From positions 1-38,305 of the forward strand of contig CAYFHQ010000025.1 in the NCBI GenBank assembly GCA_964342805.1: DNA of 38,305 bases. The letters are read 5' to 3'. Under the pieces are notes generated by a model that did not search any database, was not told the origin of the DNA, and saw only the letters and a program-made list of their open reading frames with translations. Shown one piece after another: positions 1 to 8,673 of the stretch (position 1 is the stretch's first letter; the number at the start of each line of letters is the position of its first letter). The DNA is from CAYFHQ01 sp964342805. GTDB lineage: Bacteria > Bacillota > Clostridia > Peptostreptococcales > Acidaminobacteraceae. A program made the position numbers and the translations under genes.

Positions 1-456
1 CTTTCCTTTTGGATATTGGGGAATGACAAGGTCCATAAGGACATGGGCCAGTTCATGGCCGAAAATGTGTAAGGCCCCTTGGTCTACTCGATCTTGGTCC
101 AGGACCAGCTCCACATAGGCTTGGTCGGGGGCAAAGATAGGGCTTCTTTTAGCTTGCTCTACTTTACCCTTCGATACACGACCTTCACTTTGGTCCCAGT
201 ATAGGCCGGTCTTGGCAAAACCTCCATCTTGGTCACTGAGTAAGAGGACCAACCTCTTAGTCTGGTTACCCAGGAGGTGGAAGGCTGAGGCTGTGACAGC
301 AATGAGCTGCCTGTGGTAGGGACTTGCAAGTTCCTTTTCAATGGCCAACCTCAGTGGGTCATTTTCTGCAAGCTCTTGGGCAAGAGGCCAGCCATCTTTG
401 TAGCCGACACACCGGGCAAGGGTAAGAATTTGAGGGGCAGTAGGATTATTGGTCAT
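1..456 (-). CDS. HExxH-motif putative metallopeptidase, 3' end cut by window edge
   Basis: An open frame runs without a stop from ATG at 456 to base 1, giving 152 N-terminal residues; the rest lies outside the window. Residues 133-139 read GHELAHV, an HExxH zinc-binding motif (H134, E135, H138), as in zincin metallopeptidases. The third ligand would lie in the missing part. The region before the motif resembles no family I can name. The start is supported by GGAGGAG about 7 bases upstream, inside the end of the regulator gene, and the two genes overlap by 11 bases, so they are probably translationally coupled. The pairing with an ArsR-type regulator suggests the regulator controls it. Peptidase activity is inferred only from the motif; a substrate cannot be proposed. 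Confidence 0.75.
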   Translation of the reverse strand, partial: MTNNPTAPQILTLARCVGYKDGWPLAQELAENDPLRLAIEKELASPYHRQLIAVTASAFHLLGNQTKRLVLLLSDQDGGFAKTGLYWDQSEGRVSKGKVEQAKRSPIFAPDQAYVELVLDQDRVDQGALHIFGHELAHVLMDLVIPQYPKGK

Positions 457-1030
457 GGCGCATCTCCTCCATGCTGGTATAACGTCCCCTTCGATTGAGG
501 GCGGCCACCGTCAGGTAGGCATTGAGGCCAAATCGTGTTAGTTTATAGGATCGGTCGACTTGTTTGTCCACAAACCCCTTGGCCTTCAGGTCCCTCAGGT
601 GGTGGTGCAAGTGGCCACCAGCCAAGTCCATACCCTGGCTCAGTTGGCCACTGCTAAGGGCCTTTTCTGACAAGAGGCGGAGGATGGCAATTCTTTGTGG
701 AGAAGCCAAGACGGAGCACATGGCAACAATGTCCTGGTCGTTTTCTTCTTCCCGCAGGGTATGGAGGCTGGTGGTTTGTATGTCCATTTGACTGGTTTGC
801 TGGTGGAGGATGGCCTGGACAACCACATGGTCATCTTCCCGATAATGAGCACGAATGCCTTTCATGGCGTTGGCCACCTGACCCATGGTGGTTTCAAGAG
901 ATGGTTCTGACTCAAGGTCTTGGGCTGATAGGTCTACACCTTGAGGCACTAAGGAGTCCTGCCTCCCCCCTGCAAACACTTCTTCCTCCAAGCGTTGTAG
1001 CCGTCGGAGTATGTCCTTTTCCTTATCCAT
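446..1030 (-). CDS. ArsR-type winged-helix regulator with N-terminal extension
   Basis: This 194-residue protein has an N-terminal part of about 95 residues rich in charged residues and heptad-like patterns. A winged helix-turn-helix follows at about 100-180, including MCSVLASPQRIAILRLLSEKA, then the recognition region with LAGGHLHHHLRDLKAKGFV and the wing. This pattern is typical of ArsR-family repressors, but the family is usually about 100 residues long, so the N-terminal domain is an addition. No clear cysteine metal-binding motif is visible, so metal sensing is not supported. The start has GGAAGGGG upstream. A perfect inverted repeat overlaps its promoter and points to autoregulation. 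Its stop overlaps the start of the HExxH gene, so both form one transcript. Confidence 0.85.
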   Translation of the reverse strand: MDKEKDILRRLQRLEEEVFAGGRQDSLVPQGVDLSAQDLESEPSLETTMGQVANAMKGIRAHYREDDHVVVQAILHQQTSQMDIQTTSLHTLREEENDQDIVAMCSVLASPQRIAILRLLSEKALSSGQLSQGMDLAGGHLHHHLRDLKAKGFVDKQVDRSYKLTRFGLNAYLTVAALNRRGRYTSMEEMRHDQ

Positions 1031-1071
1031 TCGAGCCCCTTCCTTGATTGGTTCAAACTATATGTAATCGC

Positions 1072-1118
1072 AAATTATATTTGTATATAATTTTATAATT
1101 AATCTCAAACCCTTTCAA
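1072..1118 (-). promoter_or_regulatory. Promoter and palindromic operator of the ArsR/HExxH operon
   Basis: On the minus strand, TTGAAA (1118-1113) and TAAAAT (1095-1090) are separated by 17 bases, a good housekeeping promoter. A perfect inverted repeat with 9-base arms AAATTATAT and ATATAATTT and a 4-base centre (1072-1093) overlaps the -10 box and start region. The position fits autorepression by the ArsR-type protein. That this protein binds here is inference. Confidence 0.65.
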
Positions 1119-1165
1119 GCTGCTTTTTCACACCATCATGGTCGACTCATTTCTGACACACAAAA

Positions 1166-1192
1166 GCCGTACCTTGACATCCCCGGTACGGC
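1166..1192 (-). terminator. Terminator of the DUF342 gene
   Basis: The 8-base arms GCCGTACC and GGTACGGC pair perfectly. On the minus strand the stem is followed by TTTTGTGTG and lies directly after the TAG stop of the DUF342 gene. Confidence 0.85.
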
Positions 1193-1193
1193 C

Positions 1194-2582
1194 CTAAACT
1201 GCCACGATTTGCTCGTCTTCTTTTGTAATCATTTTATTCATCATGTTTTCCTTTACGTGATAACTGACATTGCCAATGGTAATGAGGGTGTCCATATAGA
1301 TCACGTCAGCCTTGAGGCTTCCAGTGGATTCTCGTAATTGCTGCTGAGTGGCCAGGAGCTTAAGCTTGAGGCGGATGAGGTTGGCCTTGGTCTGCTTGTG
1401 GGTTTCCTTGGTTTGGTCCAAGTAGGTCGTAAACTTGGTATTGGTGGGGTCTTGGGCGATTTTGGCAGGAAGTAGAGCCAAAATGGTAGCCAACTTGTCC
1501 AGGTTGAGGGTCATGGCTTCCACTTCTTCAGTCAACTTTCGGTAGGCAATAAACTTGTCCATGCTCGCTCCCAAGTGGAGGATGGTTACCACGCCCATGG
1601 GGGACCCGATGGTCTTGGCTTCAATATGGACAGCAGAGACTTCCCCGCCCATGATTTGGGCTTTCTTTCCCTTGAGGGTTATCTGGCCCCCACAAAAAAG
1701 GGTGGTGTTGAGCAGTTCCCCACACTCCAGATTGTCCTCTACCGAAACATACTCCCCATTGTCAATATACGGAGTCACCAGGGTGCCACCACATTCTATC
1801 CGAGCGCTACCATGGCCCTGGACGCCCTTGGTTATGACCATGTTCCCCTGGGAAACCACTGTTGCCGCTTCCACCAGACCGTTGATGATCAAGTCGTCTC
1901 CACAGTCAACACGGTAGCCACTGAGCACATTGCCGAATATGGCAATTTTGCCATGAAAGCTCACATTCCCCGTCTCCACACCTACATCCCCATGGATTTC
2001 CAAGTATTCCGATACGGTGATCCGGTCATTTTCAATCTTAACGATCCCATTACAGGTTGCCGTCAATTGGTTGCCATCCTCGGAAAGAATGCAATTGTCA
2101 CCTGCTTTGATGTCCAGGTCTTTGCCTTCTGTACCTGGGGTGACCTGGCCTGTCACGGTCATCCCTTGGTCTCCTCTTGTGGCCGGAGTCCTGGTAACAA
2201 GGACTTGGCCCCTGGCAACCTCATGGACGTAACCCATGTTCTTAAAGTCCACCGCCCCATTCTTTAGTTTCTTGGGTGTGGCTTTGAGGGCTTCTCCGAA
2301 GTGTTGGGTCAAGTAAGCGTCTTGACCTAGGCCATGGGGGACGCCTGAGGCAATTAAGACCTGGTTTGCCAGCTTGGGATTGGCACACACCTCTTGAATG
2401 GCTTGGTCATGAATACCAAAGACAATACCCGCTTGGTGAAGGGCTTCTTGAACTTGTTCAGGTGCAAGTGGTTCGACTGTGTCCTCATTGGAATCTGGGG
2501 CTGACTCAATGGTCAGTCTAGCCTCATAGCCGTCATTGGAAAGTTGAATATCAATGTCAATGTTCGGATTTCCACTTGTCAT
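1194..2582 (-). CDS. DUF342/FapA family protein
   Basis: This 462-residue protein matches the DUF342 (flagellar assembly protein A) family. It has an N-terminal domain of about 200 residues with the family's GDQGMTVTG and GKDLDIKAGDN-like segments. A repetitive glycine/valine-rich region at about 200-330 resembles a right-handed beta-helix of polymer-like turns (EIHGDVG, HGKIAIFGNV, LVEAATVVSQGNM). A C-terminal helical stretch at about 345-440 looks coiled-coil. The length is usual for the family. Family members have been linked to flagellar assembly or cell-surface polymers, but the exact role is not settled. It is monocistronic, with its own promoter, a strong GGAGGGAGGG ribosome site and a terminator directly after the stop. 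Its neighbour, a chemoreceptor, is consistent with a motile cell. Confidence 0.85.
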   Translation of the reverse strand: MTSGNPNIDIDIQLSNDGYEARLTIESAPDSNEDTVEPLAPEQVQEALHQAGIVFGIHDQAIQEVCANPKLANQVLIASGVPHGLGQDAYLTQHFGEALKATPKKLKNGAVDFKNMGYVHEVARGQVLVTRTPATRGDQGMTVTGQVTPGTEGKDLDIKAGDNCILSEDGNQLTATCNGIVKIENDRITVSEYLEIHGDVGVETGNVSFHGKIAIFGNVLSGYRVDCGDDLIINGLVEAATVVSQGNMVITKGVQGHGSARIECGGTLVTPYIDNGEYVSVEDNLECGELLNTTLFCGGQITLKGKKAQIMGGEVSAVHIEAKTIGSPMGVVTILHLGASMDKFIAYRKLTEEVEAMTLNLDKLATILALLPAKIAQDPTNTKFTTYLDQTKETHKQTKANLIRLKLKLLATQQQLRESTGSLKADVIYMDTLITIGNVSYHVKENMMNKMITKEDEQIVAV

Positions 2583-2665
2583 TGTTCTCCCTCCCTCCTG
2601 TTGGTTTGAATAGATGAGAGAATATTCTGATAATTTGATCCATCAAAACCTAGTTCTATATGCTT

Positions 2666-2694
2666 ATAATACCACATAATAAGATAGGTCTCAA
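2666..2694 (-). promoter_or_regulatory. Promoter of the DUF342 gene
   Basis: On the minus strand TTGAGA (2694-2689) is separated by 17 bases from TATTAT (2671-2666), with TGG just before the -10 box (extended -10 type). The start codon is about 85 bases downstream. Confidence 0.65.
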
Positions 2695-2731
2695 GCCCTA
2701 TTTGTCCTTTTCTTCACATAAGACACAAAAA

Positions 2732-2768
2732 GAGTGGTGCGAATAGATTGCTCCATTTCACACCACTC
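2732..2768 (-). terminator. Terminator of the chemoreceptor gene
   Basis: The arms GAGTGGTG and CACCACTC pair perfectly. On the minus strand they are followed by TTTTTGTG, about 20 bases after the chemoreceptor stop. Confidence 0.85.
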
Positions 2769-2789
2769 CGTATTCCTCATACTACGAAC

Positions 2790-4784
2790 TTACTCGTCAA
2801 CTTTAAAGGTTGAAACCATGTCACAGAGTTCCTCTGACATCCGGGCTAAGTCCATGGCCCTGTGGGAAATTTCCTCCGCCATGGCGCTTTGCTCTTCAGC
2901 TGAAGCACTCACCTCTTGGGTGAAGTTTGAGGTGTTGGCAATAATGCTCGTCACCTCGTCTACTTGAAGAAGGACGTCCTTGCTGACCTTGGTTGCATTG
3001 TACATAGACTGGTCTGCAGACGCTACCAAGGCAGCCACACCTTGAATGTCAGCTTCAATCTGGTTGAACACGTCACCTGAGGCCAAGATCACTTCTCTGC
3101 CAGATTCAACTTCCTCAATGGACTTCTTTGTGGAAGCAATGGTTTGTTGAATACCTTCCTGAATCCGCTTGGTTAGCTGGGAAATTTCTTGTGCTGACTC
3201 CTCAGAACTAGAGGCCAGTTTTCGAACTTCCTCTGCTACCACTGCAAAGCCTTTTCCATGCTCTCCTGCTCTGGCTGACTCAATGGCTGCATTTAAGGCC
3301 AAGAGATTGGTTTGTTCAGAAATGGCTGTGATCACTGCAGAGATCTCACCAATTTGCTCAGAGTTTTCCTGAAGCTTCACAATGGTTGCCTCCGTGTCAC
3401 GGGCAGCTTCCTGAATGTGGTCAATCTGCTTCATAGCCTTGTCAATGGTTACAGCTCCGTCTTTAGCTAGGCTTGAAACCGCTGTTGCAGCACTGTTGAC
3501 CGACCGAACTTCTTCATTTGAACTTTCCACGTCACCAATAAAGGTGTTTACAAAAGCGTCTACCTCCTGCATATGACTTGACTGGATGGACGCAGACTCC
3601 GATAGGTTTTCAATGGAACTTGCCGTCTCTTCGGCTGCTGCCCCAGTCTCCTCAGAGGAGCTAGAGAGTTCCTCAGAAGTCGTTGAGACTTGTGATGCCA
3701 TGGATTGTACGTTAAGGATCAAATCTTTAAGGTTGTCTTGCATGGTTTTGAAGGATTGGGTCAGTTGGCCGATTTCGTCCGTAGACTTTGCCTCAATTTC
3801 ACCTGTTAGGTCTCCCAAGGCGATGGTTTCAGCCGCAGCTACTAACCTTGAAACCGGACGTGATATGGCTATGGATATGGCAATCGCAATCAAAATAGAT
3901 AGGATCACAGCTCCGATCACCAAGTTGGTCACCAGCTTGTAGGCTTCTTCAACCTCTTGGTCAATCATGTCTCCAATTTCCTTGGCTTGCTGGGCAATAA
4001 TAGGCTCCATGTCATGGATCGCATTACGATACTCACCAATCAGACCTTCTGACTCGCTAAGTCCAATTTCCATGTCCAGAAGGACAACTGCTTCGAAGCT
4101 CTTTGCATATGTATTACTCAAGGCTATACAGGTTGCTTTTTCTGTCTCGGACACGTCCATGGTGGACACATGGGTATTGATCTGCTTCACTATACCTTCT
4201 AGGCGCGTGGCATACTTGGTGTCCTTCCGTAGAAGGTAGTCCTTTTCTGCTCGACGGGCCTGGAGGATCAGGTTGGTTAATTCCAGGTCGTTCAAGGCGT
4301 TACTATGGTCTTCCAGCTCCTGAACAGCCTCTCTTAGTTCACCAATCTTTCCATAGGTCAGATAGCCAATTTCATGCTTTTTTTCTACAACTTTGGCAAA
4401 GCGGACCATGTACTCATCGAGTAGGTGGTCGATTTGATCCAATTCTTCTGTGAAGGTTCCGTTGCCTACAACGTCATTGTGGGTCCGGATCATTTCGATA
4501 ATTGCCTCCAAAGCCCGGTAGGCTTTTTCCGCTTTTTCCAGGGAAGAACTGGTCCCTGTTTCGAAGAAAGCTGGATCTGTTAGGTCCCTCAAGAAAAAGT
4601 CTTTTTCATGTTTTCTTAACTCCAGGACGTGTTGCTCCAGTAGTTGGCTTTCTTTCATCAACAATGTCTTTGATGTGGACAAATCGTCGATTGTGTTTAG
4701 AGAATATCCTCCTAGGATCATCATGGCAACAACAACCACGAGGAAGCCACTGAGGATCTTCGTTCGTATTTTCCAGTTTTTCAT
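2790..4784 (-). CDS. Methyl-accepting chemotaxis protein with HBM-like sensor
   Basis: This 664-residue transmembrane chemoreceptor has TM1 at about 8-28 and an extracytoplasmic helical sensor to about 280. TM2 (about 281-303) is followed by HAMP and a long signalling domain. The sensor contains two related segments, RKHEKDFFLRD and RRAEKDYLLRK, typical of helical bimodular (HBM) sensor domains that bind organic acids in studied members. The signalling tip, about residues 486-520, carries the conserved EQTNLLALNAAIESARAGE. It relays ligand binding to CheA/CheW and so to the flagellar motor. The start at 4784 is chosen because AGGAGTGATTCA precedes it and the protein begins MKNWKIRTKIL; an in-frame start 16 codons upstream lacks a good ribosome site. 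No che genes are nearby. The ligand is unknown. Confidence 0.93.
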   Translation of the reverse strand: MKNWKIRTKILSGFLVVVVAMMILGGYSLNTIDDLSTSKTLLMKESQLLEQHVLELRKHEKDFFLRDLTDPAFFETGTSSSLEKAEKAYRALEAIIEMIRTHNDVVGNGTFTEELDQIDHLLDEYMVRFAKVVEKKHEIGYLTYGKIGELREAVQELEDHSNALNDLELTNLILQARRAEKDYLLRKDTKYATRLEGIVKQINTHVSTMDVSETEKATCIALSNTYAKSFEAVVLLDMEIGLSESEGLIGEYRNAIHDMEPIIAQQAKEIGDMIDQEVEEAYKLVTNLVIGAVILSILIAIAISIAISRPVSRLVAAAETIALGDLTGEIEAKSTDEIGQLTQSFKTMQDNLKDLILNVQSMASQVSTTSEELSSSSEETGAAAEETASSIENLSESASIQSSHMQEVDAFVNTFIGDVESSNEEVRSVNSAATAVSSLAKDGAVTIDKAMKQIDHIQEAARDTEATIVKLQENSEQIGEISAVITAISEQTNLLALNAAIESARAGEHGKGFAVVAEEVRKLASSSEESAQEISQLTKRIQEGIQQTIASTKKSIEEVESGREVILASGDVFNQIEADIQGVAALVASADQSMYNATKVSKDVLLQVDEVTSIIANTSNFTQEVSASAEEQSAMAEEISHRAMDLARMSEELCDMVSTFKVDE

Positions 4785-4880
4785 TGAATCACTCCTATTT
4801 CTAGCCCTTTTGTACACTCCCACAATCCCCAAATTATAGAAAGTGCTCTTTTTATGTATTTTCTCTCAATTACCATGTGC

Positions 4881-4909
4881 AGTATAATCCTTTACTTATT
4901 GGTATTCAA
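4881..4909 (-). promoter_or_regulatory. Promoter of the chemoreceptor gene
   Basis: On the minus strand TTGAAT (4909-4904), 17 bases, TATACT (4886-4881). This is a housekeeping-type promoter about 97 bases from the start codon; no flagellar sigma-28 consensus was seen. Confidence 0.6.
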
Positions 4910-4983
4910 CACTTTTAAGGATTCTTTAACTTAAGCTTAAGATTTAAACATGTATTTACTTTCGTTGAAAAAATAGCAAAAAT

Positions 4984-5021
4984 GGGCTGTGTCCATTCCC
5001 AGTTGGGAACAGGCACAGCCC
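4984..5021 (-). terminator. Terminator of the cardiolipin synthase gene
   Basis: Outer arms GGGCTGTG/CACAGCCC and inner arms TTCCC/GGGAA form a long hairpin. On the minus strand it is followed by ATTTTTGC and another T run. It lies just after the cls stop. Confidence 0.85.
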
Positions 5022-5043
5022 TGTTTTGTACGTTCAATTTTAC

Positions 5044-6579
5044 TTACATTAGTGGTGCAAAAAGACGCAATACCAATTGGACTAGCTTTCTAATAAATGG
5101 TTGTTGTTCCATTTCCCCATTGGTAATTTCTATACATCGTTCTAGGGTATCAAGGTGGTCATTTCGAACGTCAATGACCGAGGAAGTATTATACATCCAT
5201 AAGCCACACTCAAAGTGCAAGTACAAGGACCGATAGTCCATATTAATAGTCCCTACCACTGCATACTCGTCGTCAACCACGAAGGTCTTGCCATGGATAA
5301 ATCCTGGTTCATACTCAAAAATCCGAACGCCATTGCGTATGAGTTCCTGATAGTACGACCTTGTCACCTCATGGACATACCACTTGTCCGCTCGGTGGGG
5401 GGTCATAATCCGTACATCCACACCGCTTTTGGCAGCGATGGACAGGGCGGTTTCCATTTCCGAATCAATAATTAAATAGGGCGACGTGATATAGACATAG
5501 TCCTTGGCCTTATTAATCAAATTTAAGTAAATATTCTCCCCCACTGCCTCATTGTCCAGGGGATTGTCCGCGAAGGGCTGGACAAAACCCGTGGCCTTCA
5601 GACTGTAGCCTGATTCTGGCTCATAAGCATAGGCCTGGTAGTCGGACTCCGTCCGGTTGACATAGTCCCAAAGGGTAAGAAACATAACAGTAAAACTCCA
5701 AACCGCTTGTCCCTTCACAAGAATGCCCATGTCCTTCCAGTGGCCATGCTTCTTAATGGCATTAATGTATTCGTCGGCCAGGTTTATACCACCTGTAAAG
5801 GCTGTGTGGCCGTCAATAACCGTGATTTTCCGGTGGTCTCTAGTGTTGTACTTGGCAGACATAATGGGGATTAGGGGGTTAAAGACCACAGCCTTGATCC
5901 CTAGTGTATTCAGGTACTGGTCATAGCGAAATGGCAGGGTTAGCATACAACCCATGTCGTCATAAATGACCCGGACGTCAACACCTTGAGCAGCTTTTTC
6001 CTTGAGGATCTCCAAGATTTCACTCCACATCTGCCCTTCTTCAATAATAAAGTATTCCATGAAAATGAACTTTTTTGCCTTACGCAGTTCACGCTTAAAG
6101 GCCTCAAACTTGTCCTCACCTATGGGATAGTATTCCGTTTCCGAGTCATCATAGGCTGGACCATAGGCAAAATTTTGAATGTAGCCCGCTTGGTTGGCCG
6201 CCATTTTGCTGGACTTAGCCATTCGGGTCAAGACCTCTTCCCGGCTGCCTACCAGTTCAAAGGTCTTATCTTCAACCCACTGGAGCTTTTCTCTTTCTTT
6301 TTTGGTTAACTGATTTCCCCCAAAGACCAGGTAGAAGATCCCCCCAAAGATCGGCATTAGACATATAGGGATCACCCAGGCAATTTTATAGGCCGGATTG
6401 CTATTGTCATAGACAATCCATAAGACTACAACAATACTTATAAAAACACTAAACCCATAAAAGGCTGGTGAATACTCCTTAAAGACCCAGATCAAGCCAA
6501 CAAAGAACAAGATTTGAAACAGAAGGGCAACACCAATGATCAAGACCCGGTTAAATAATATTTTGCTATATGCTTTCAT
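5044..6579 (-). CDS. cls: Cardiolipin synthase (phospholipase D superfamily)
   Basis: This 511-residue membrane enzyme joins two phosphatidylglycerol molecules into cardiolipin plus glycerol. Two N-terminal membrane helices (about 10-65) are followed by the two PLD-superfamily HKD motifs: HRKITVIDG with TGGINLAD after it (about residue 247), and IHGKTFVVDD with GTINMDYRS (about 427). Both catalytic His and Lys residues are present. Length and order match the bacterial Cls type found in Firmicutes. The ATG at 6579 is preceded by GAGGATGT, a moderate ribosome site. It is transcribed alone and ends at a clear terminator. A neighbouring upstream hairpin may sit in its leader. Confidence 0.95.
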   Translation of the reverse strand: MKAYSKILFNRVLIIGVALLFQILFFVGLIWVFKEYSPAFYGFSVFISIVVVLWIVYDNSNPAYKIAWVIPICLMPIFGGIFYLVFGGNQLTKKEREKLQWVEDKTFELVGSREEVLTRMAKSSKMAANQAGYIQNFAYGPAYDDSETEYYPIGEDKFEAFKRELRKAKKFIFMEYFIIEEGQMWSEILEILKEKAAQGVDVRVIYDDMGCMLTLPFRYDQYLNTLGIKAVVFNPLIPIMSAKYNTRDHRKITVIDGHTAFTGGINLADEYINAIKKHGHWKDMGILVKGQAVWSFTVMFLTLWDYVNRTESDYQAYAYEPESGYSLKATGFVQPFADNPLDNEAVGENIYLNLINKAKDYVYITSPYLIIDSEMETALSIAAKSGVDVRIMTPHRADKWYVHEVTRSYYQELIRNGVRIFEYEPGFIHGKTFVVDDEYAVVGTINMDYRSLYLHFECGLWMYNTSSVIDVRNDHLDTLERCIEITNGEMEQQPFIRKLVQLVLRLFAPLM

Positions 6580-6604
6580 ACATCCTCACAGTGGTCATAA
6601 AAAA

Positions 6605-6632
6605 CTTCCCCATGGCCAAGCCATTGAGGAAG
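6605..6632 (-). terminator. Terminator after the unknown membrane protein gene
   Basis: Read on the minus strand, CTTCCTCAATGG pairs with CCATGGGGAAG around a short loop, followed by TTTTTTATG. It lies about 85 bases after the stop at 6715 and about 25 bases before the cls start. Confidence 0.8.
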
Positions 6633-6654
6633 CTTTGTTTTATCCTTATCATTC

Positions 6655-6684
6655 ATCATATCACCAGTTCTATGGCAACTTCAA
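6655..6684 (-). promoter_or_regulatory. Candidate promoter for cls, upstream of a terminator hairpin
   Basis: On the minus strand TTGAAG (6684-6679), 18 bases, TATGAT (6660-6655). If used, the terminator hairpin at 6605-6632 lies inside the cls leader. The boxes are moderate matches only. Confidence 0.4.
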
Positions 6685-6714
6685 TATGATTCTACTCATT
6701 ATTCCTAAACTAGA

Positions 6715-8094
6715 TTAATGATCATGAGTTTTTAGCATGTCGCTAATCCGCTGGTTGATGAACTTGTCAACGATCATTTCGTCCAGCTCACTGACTTGCT
6801 TTATGTCCTCTAAGAAAACATACATGATAACCCCCTTAATGTTCAGACGGTAAAGGGTCTTCGTGTTCTGCTCAGTTTTTTTCCGAACAGACGCATGTTG
6901 CATTTTTTCTTTAAAGGAATAGAAATTATGGGTCTTAATTTCGCTGTCATCCAGGGGTTCAGGCTCTGGAGCCTGACAGTAGTATTCTTCAATCACCAGG
7001 GACATGTACTGCTGCATATAGGACATGTCAATGTACTTTTCCTCGGGTGCATTGAGTGGATCAGAGACCAACAGCTTGCCGTTTTCCTGCTTGAGGTAGT
7101 AGTCTGTGACCACCTTGCCAAAACGGTTTAAGAGTTTTTTGACACTGAGTTTGGCCAGGTCTGGATTTAGGAGAATAGAGATATAGGCCAATTCCACGTC
7201 TTTGGTGGAAGCAAACTGCTTGATATACTCATTGTCCTCCACATACTTGTCCACCTGCTGGTTGTTAAAGGCAATGAGGGCCTTGGTGCCTTTTTCAAAT
7301 CCTTCTTCAATCTCAAAGAGGCCTGCATAGTCATGGAGGATTTTCATGTACTTGTTATACAGGATGATGTCCTGGTTGTTTTCTTTCCGTAGGTAGAGCT
7401 TTTTGGGTGAATGGATACCCGAATAGAAAAAGGTTTCAGCAAACTTGATCTGTCTGTAGTCAGGCTTTCGTACAGCGCTCCCTTTTAACTTTGTCCCAGG
7501 AGGAAGCTGGTCAAACATGTCCTCTACGGCAAAGGACTCCAAGGTTTCGCTGGCAATAAACTGGTTTTTGTCGTTGAACATGCTAATGCCCACATTAATC
7601 TTTGGAGACACCGTCTTCACAGTGGGTGTCCGGTGGTAGTCAAAAACCCAGTTGGCCTTTTTCAACTGGCTGTACCGCATGTTTACACTAAAGTCATGCC
7701 AAGCCAGGGCGCCAATAAAAACAAAGACACTCACTGGTCCTGTAAACATAAAATATGAGGCCACTAGGGGGCTGGCGAAGTATAAGATAAGGAGCAGGGC
7801 AAAGCTAATACCGTAGGTAATGGCAAGGACCCTACGGGATAGGCGGATTTTGTCATCAATATTTCTAATATAACGGGTTGTCCCGTCAACCGTTGCTGTT
7901 TCGCCATTGTAGTACTGGACCACCAGTATACCTACAATCGAAACGATAAAGGCCAAAATAAGGGCAATCCAAATGCCCCGCATTGGGTTGTCCATGCTTA
8001 TGGTCAATAGAAATAGAGACAGTTGAACTGCCATGATCGCAATATATGTGCGTATATTCCCCACGCCTAGTGTATATAATAGCTCTGTATTCAA
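6715..8094 (-). CDS. Membrane protein of unknown function, TTG start
   Basis: I do not recognise this 459-residue protein. The N-terminal about 145 residues contain four hydrophobic helices arranged as two pairs (about 17-62 and 88-135). After them comes a cytoplasmic-looking region of about 310 residues with mixed alpha/beta composition and many lysines, with no motif I can assign. The start is TTG at 8094: AGGAGGG lies 4 bases before it and no better ATG with a ribosome site exists. It has its own terminator. The cls gene follows in the same direction but is separated by that terminator. A sensor or membrane-anchored scaffold is possible but not supported. Confidence 0.8.
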   Translation of the reverse strand: MNTELLYTLGVGNIRTYIAIMAVQLSLFLLTISMDNPMRGIWIALILAFIVSIVGILVVQYYNGETATVDGTTRYIRNIDDKIRLSRRVLAITYGISFALLLILYFASPLVASYFMFTGPVSVFVFIGALAWHDFSVNMRYSQLKKANWVFDYHRTPTVKTVSPKINVGISMFNDKNQFIASETLESFAVEDMFDQLPPGTKLKGSAVRKPDYRQIKFAETFFYSGIHSPKKLYLRKENNQDIILYNKYMKILHDYAGLFEIEEGFEKGTKALIAFNNQQVDKYVEDNEYIKQFASTKDVELAYISILLNPDLAKLSVKKLLNRFGKVVTDYYLKQENGKLLVSDPLNAPEEKYIDMSYMQQYMSLVIEEYYCQAPEPEPLDDSEIKTHNFYSFKEKMQHASVRKKTEQNTKTLYRLNIKGVIMYVFLEDIKQVSELDEMIVDKFINQRISDMLKTHDH

Positions 8095-8213
8095 AGCACC
8101 CTCCTATGTCACCCACCCATGCCAATGCTGATAAATGCTTATTAATGGTCTATACCCAAGAAATCTGCCGCATCGCTACCCATCCCCGTTTTTTCAGTAA
8201 AAATGCCCATTTT

Positions 8214-8645
8214 TCACTGGGAAGACCCCATTAGTTTGTCCAATAGGTTTTCCAGGGCAACCAAGTCCCCATGGCTCACATTTGCATAAGTTGGATCATG
8301 GGTCCGCTCAACAGCCTCATCCAGGGTTTCAAGCAACGTTTTTCCTCTCTCGGTTAACAAAATAGCAACCTTTCTTCTATTATCGGCATCTTGTTCACGA
8401 TTGACCAAGTCTTTTTCCAGAAGTTTGTCAATGATCCGTGTTACATTACTGGACCGCTTCACCATTTGACCCTGAATGTGCTGGACCGTGGCCGGTTGGC
8501 CTTCCAGTTCGTCCAGTATGCGAAGCACATTGTACTGGGGCTCCGTAATCCCAAAAGGTTTCAGGGCCTGAGTAGCCTGGTCTACAAAGTGGCTTCCCGC
8601 TTTCATAATACGAGATATTGCCCGATAATACTGTTGTCTTTCCAT
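8214..8645 (-). CDS. MarR family regulator, divergent to a MATE pump
   Basis: This 143-residue protein matches MarR repressors: helical dimerisation ends and a central winged helix at about 35-100, with PQYNVLRILDELEGQPATV, the recognition region MVKRSSNVTRIIDKLLEKDLV, and the wing residues REQDADNRRKVAILLTERG. The DADNRR wing segment is typical. The start at 8645 has GGTGGAGC upstream; the frame remains open further upstream without a ribosome site. It is divergent to the MATE transporter, and the shared 160-base intergenic region carries TTGTATATAC repeats in front of both genes. The likely role is repressing the pump and itself until a drug-like ligand binds; the ligand is unknown. Confidence 0.93.
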   Translation of the reverse strand: MERQQYYRAISRIMKAGSHFVDQATQALKPFGITEPQYNVLRILDELEGQPATVQHIQGQMVKRSSNVTRIIDKLLEKDLVNREQDADNRRKVAILLTERGKTLLETLDEAVERTHDPTYANVSHGDLVALENLLDKLMGSSQ

Positions 8646-8673
8646 AAGCTCCACCTTACTGTCTCTACAACTA

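Noticed and set aside
697..1047. A 116-codon plus-strand open frame opposite the ArsR gene
   Set aside because: It is a shadow of the regulator, with a tryptophan- and proline-rich composition typical of antisense frames.
1575..2267. A 230-codon plus-strand open frame opposite the DUF342 gene
   Set aside because: It is antisense to a well-supported gene, has no ribosome site and its protein resembles no family.
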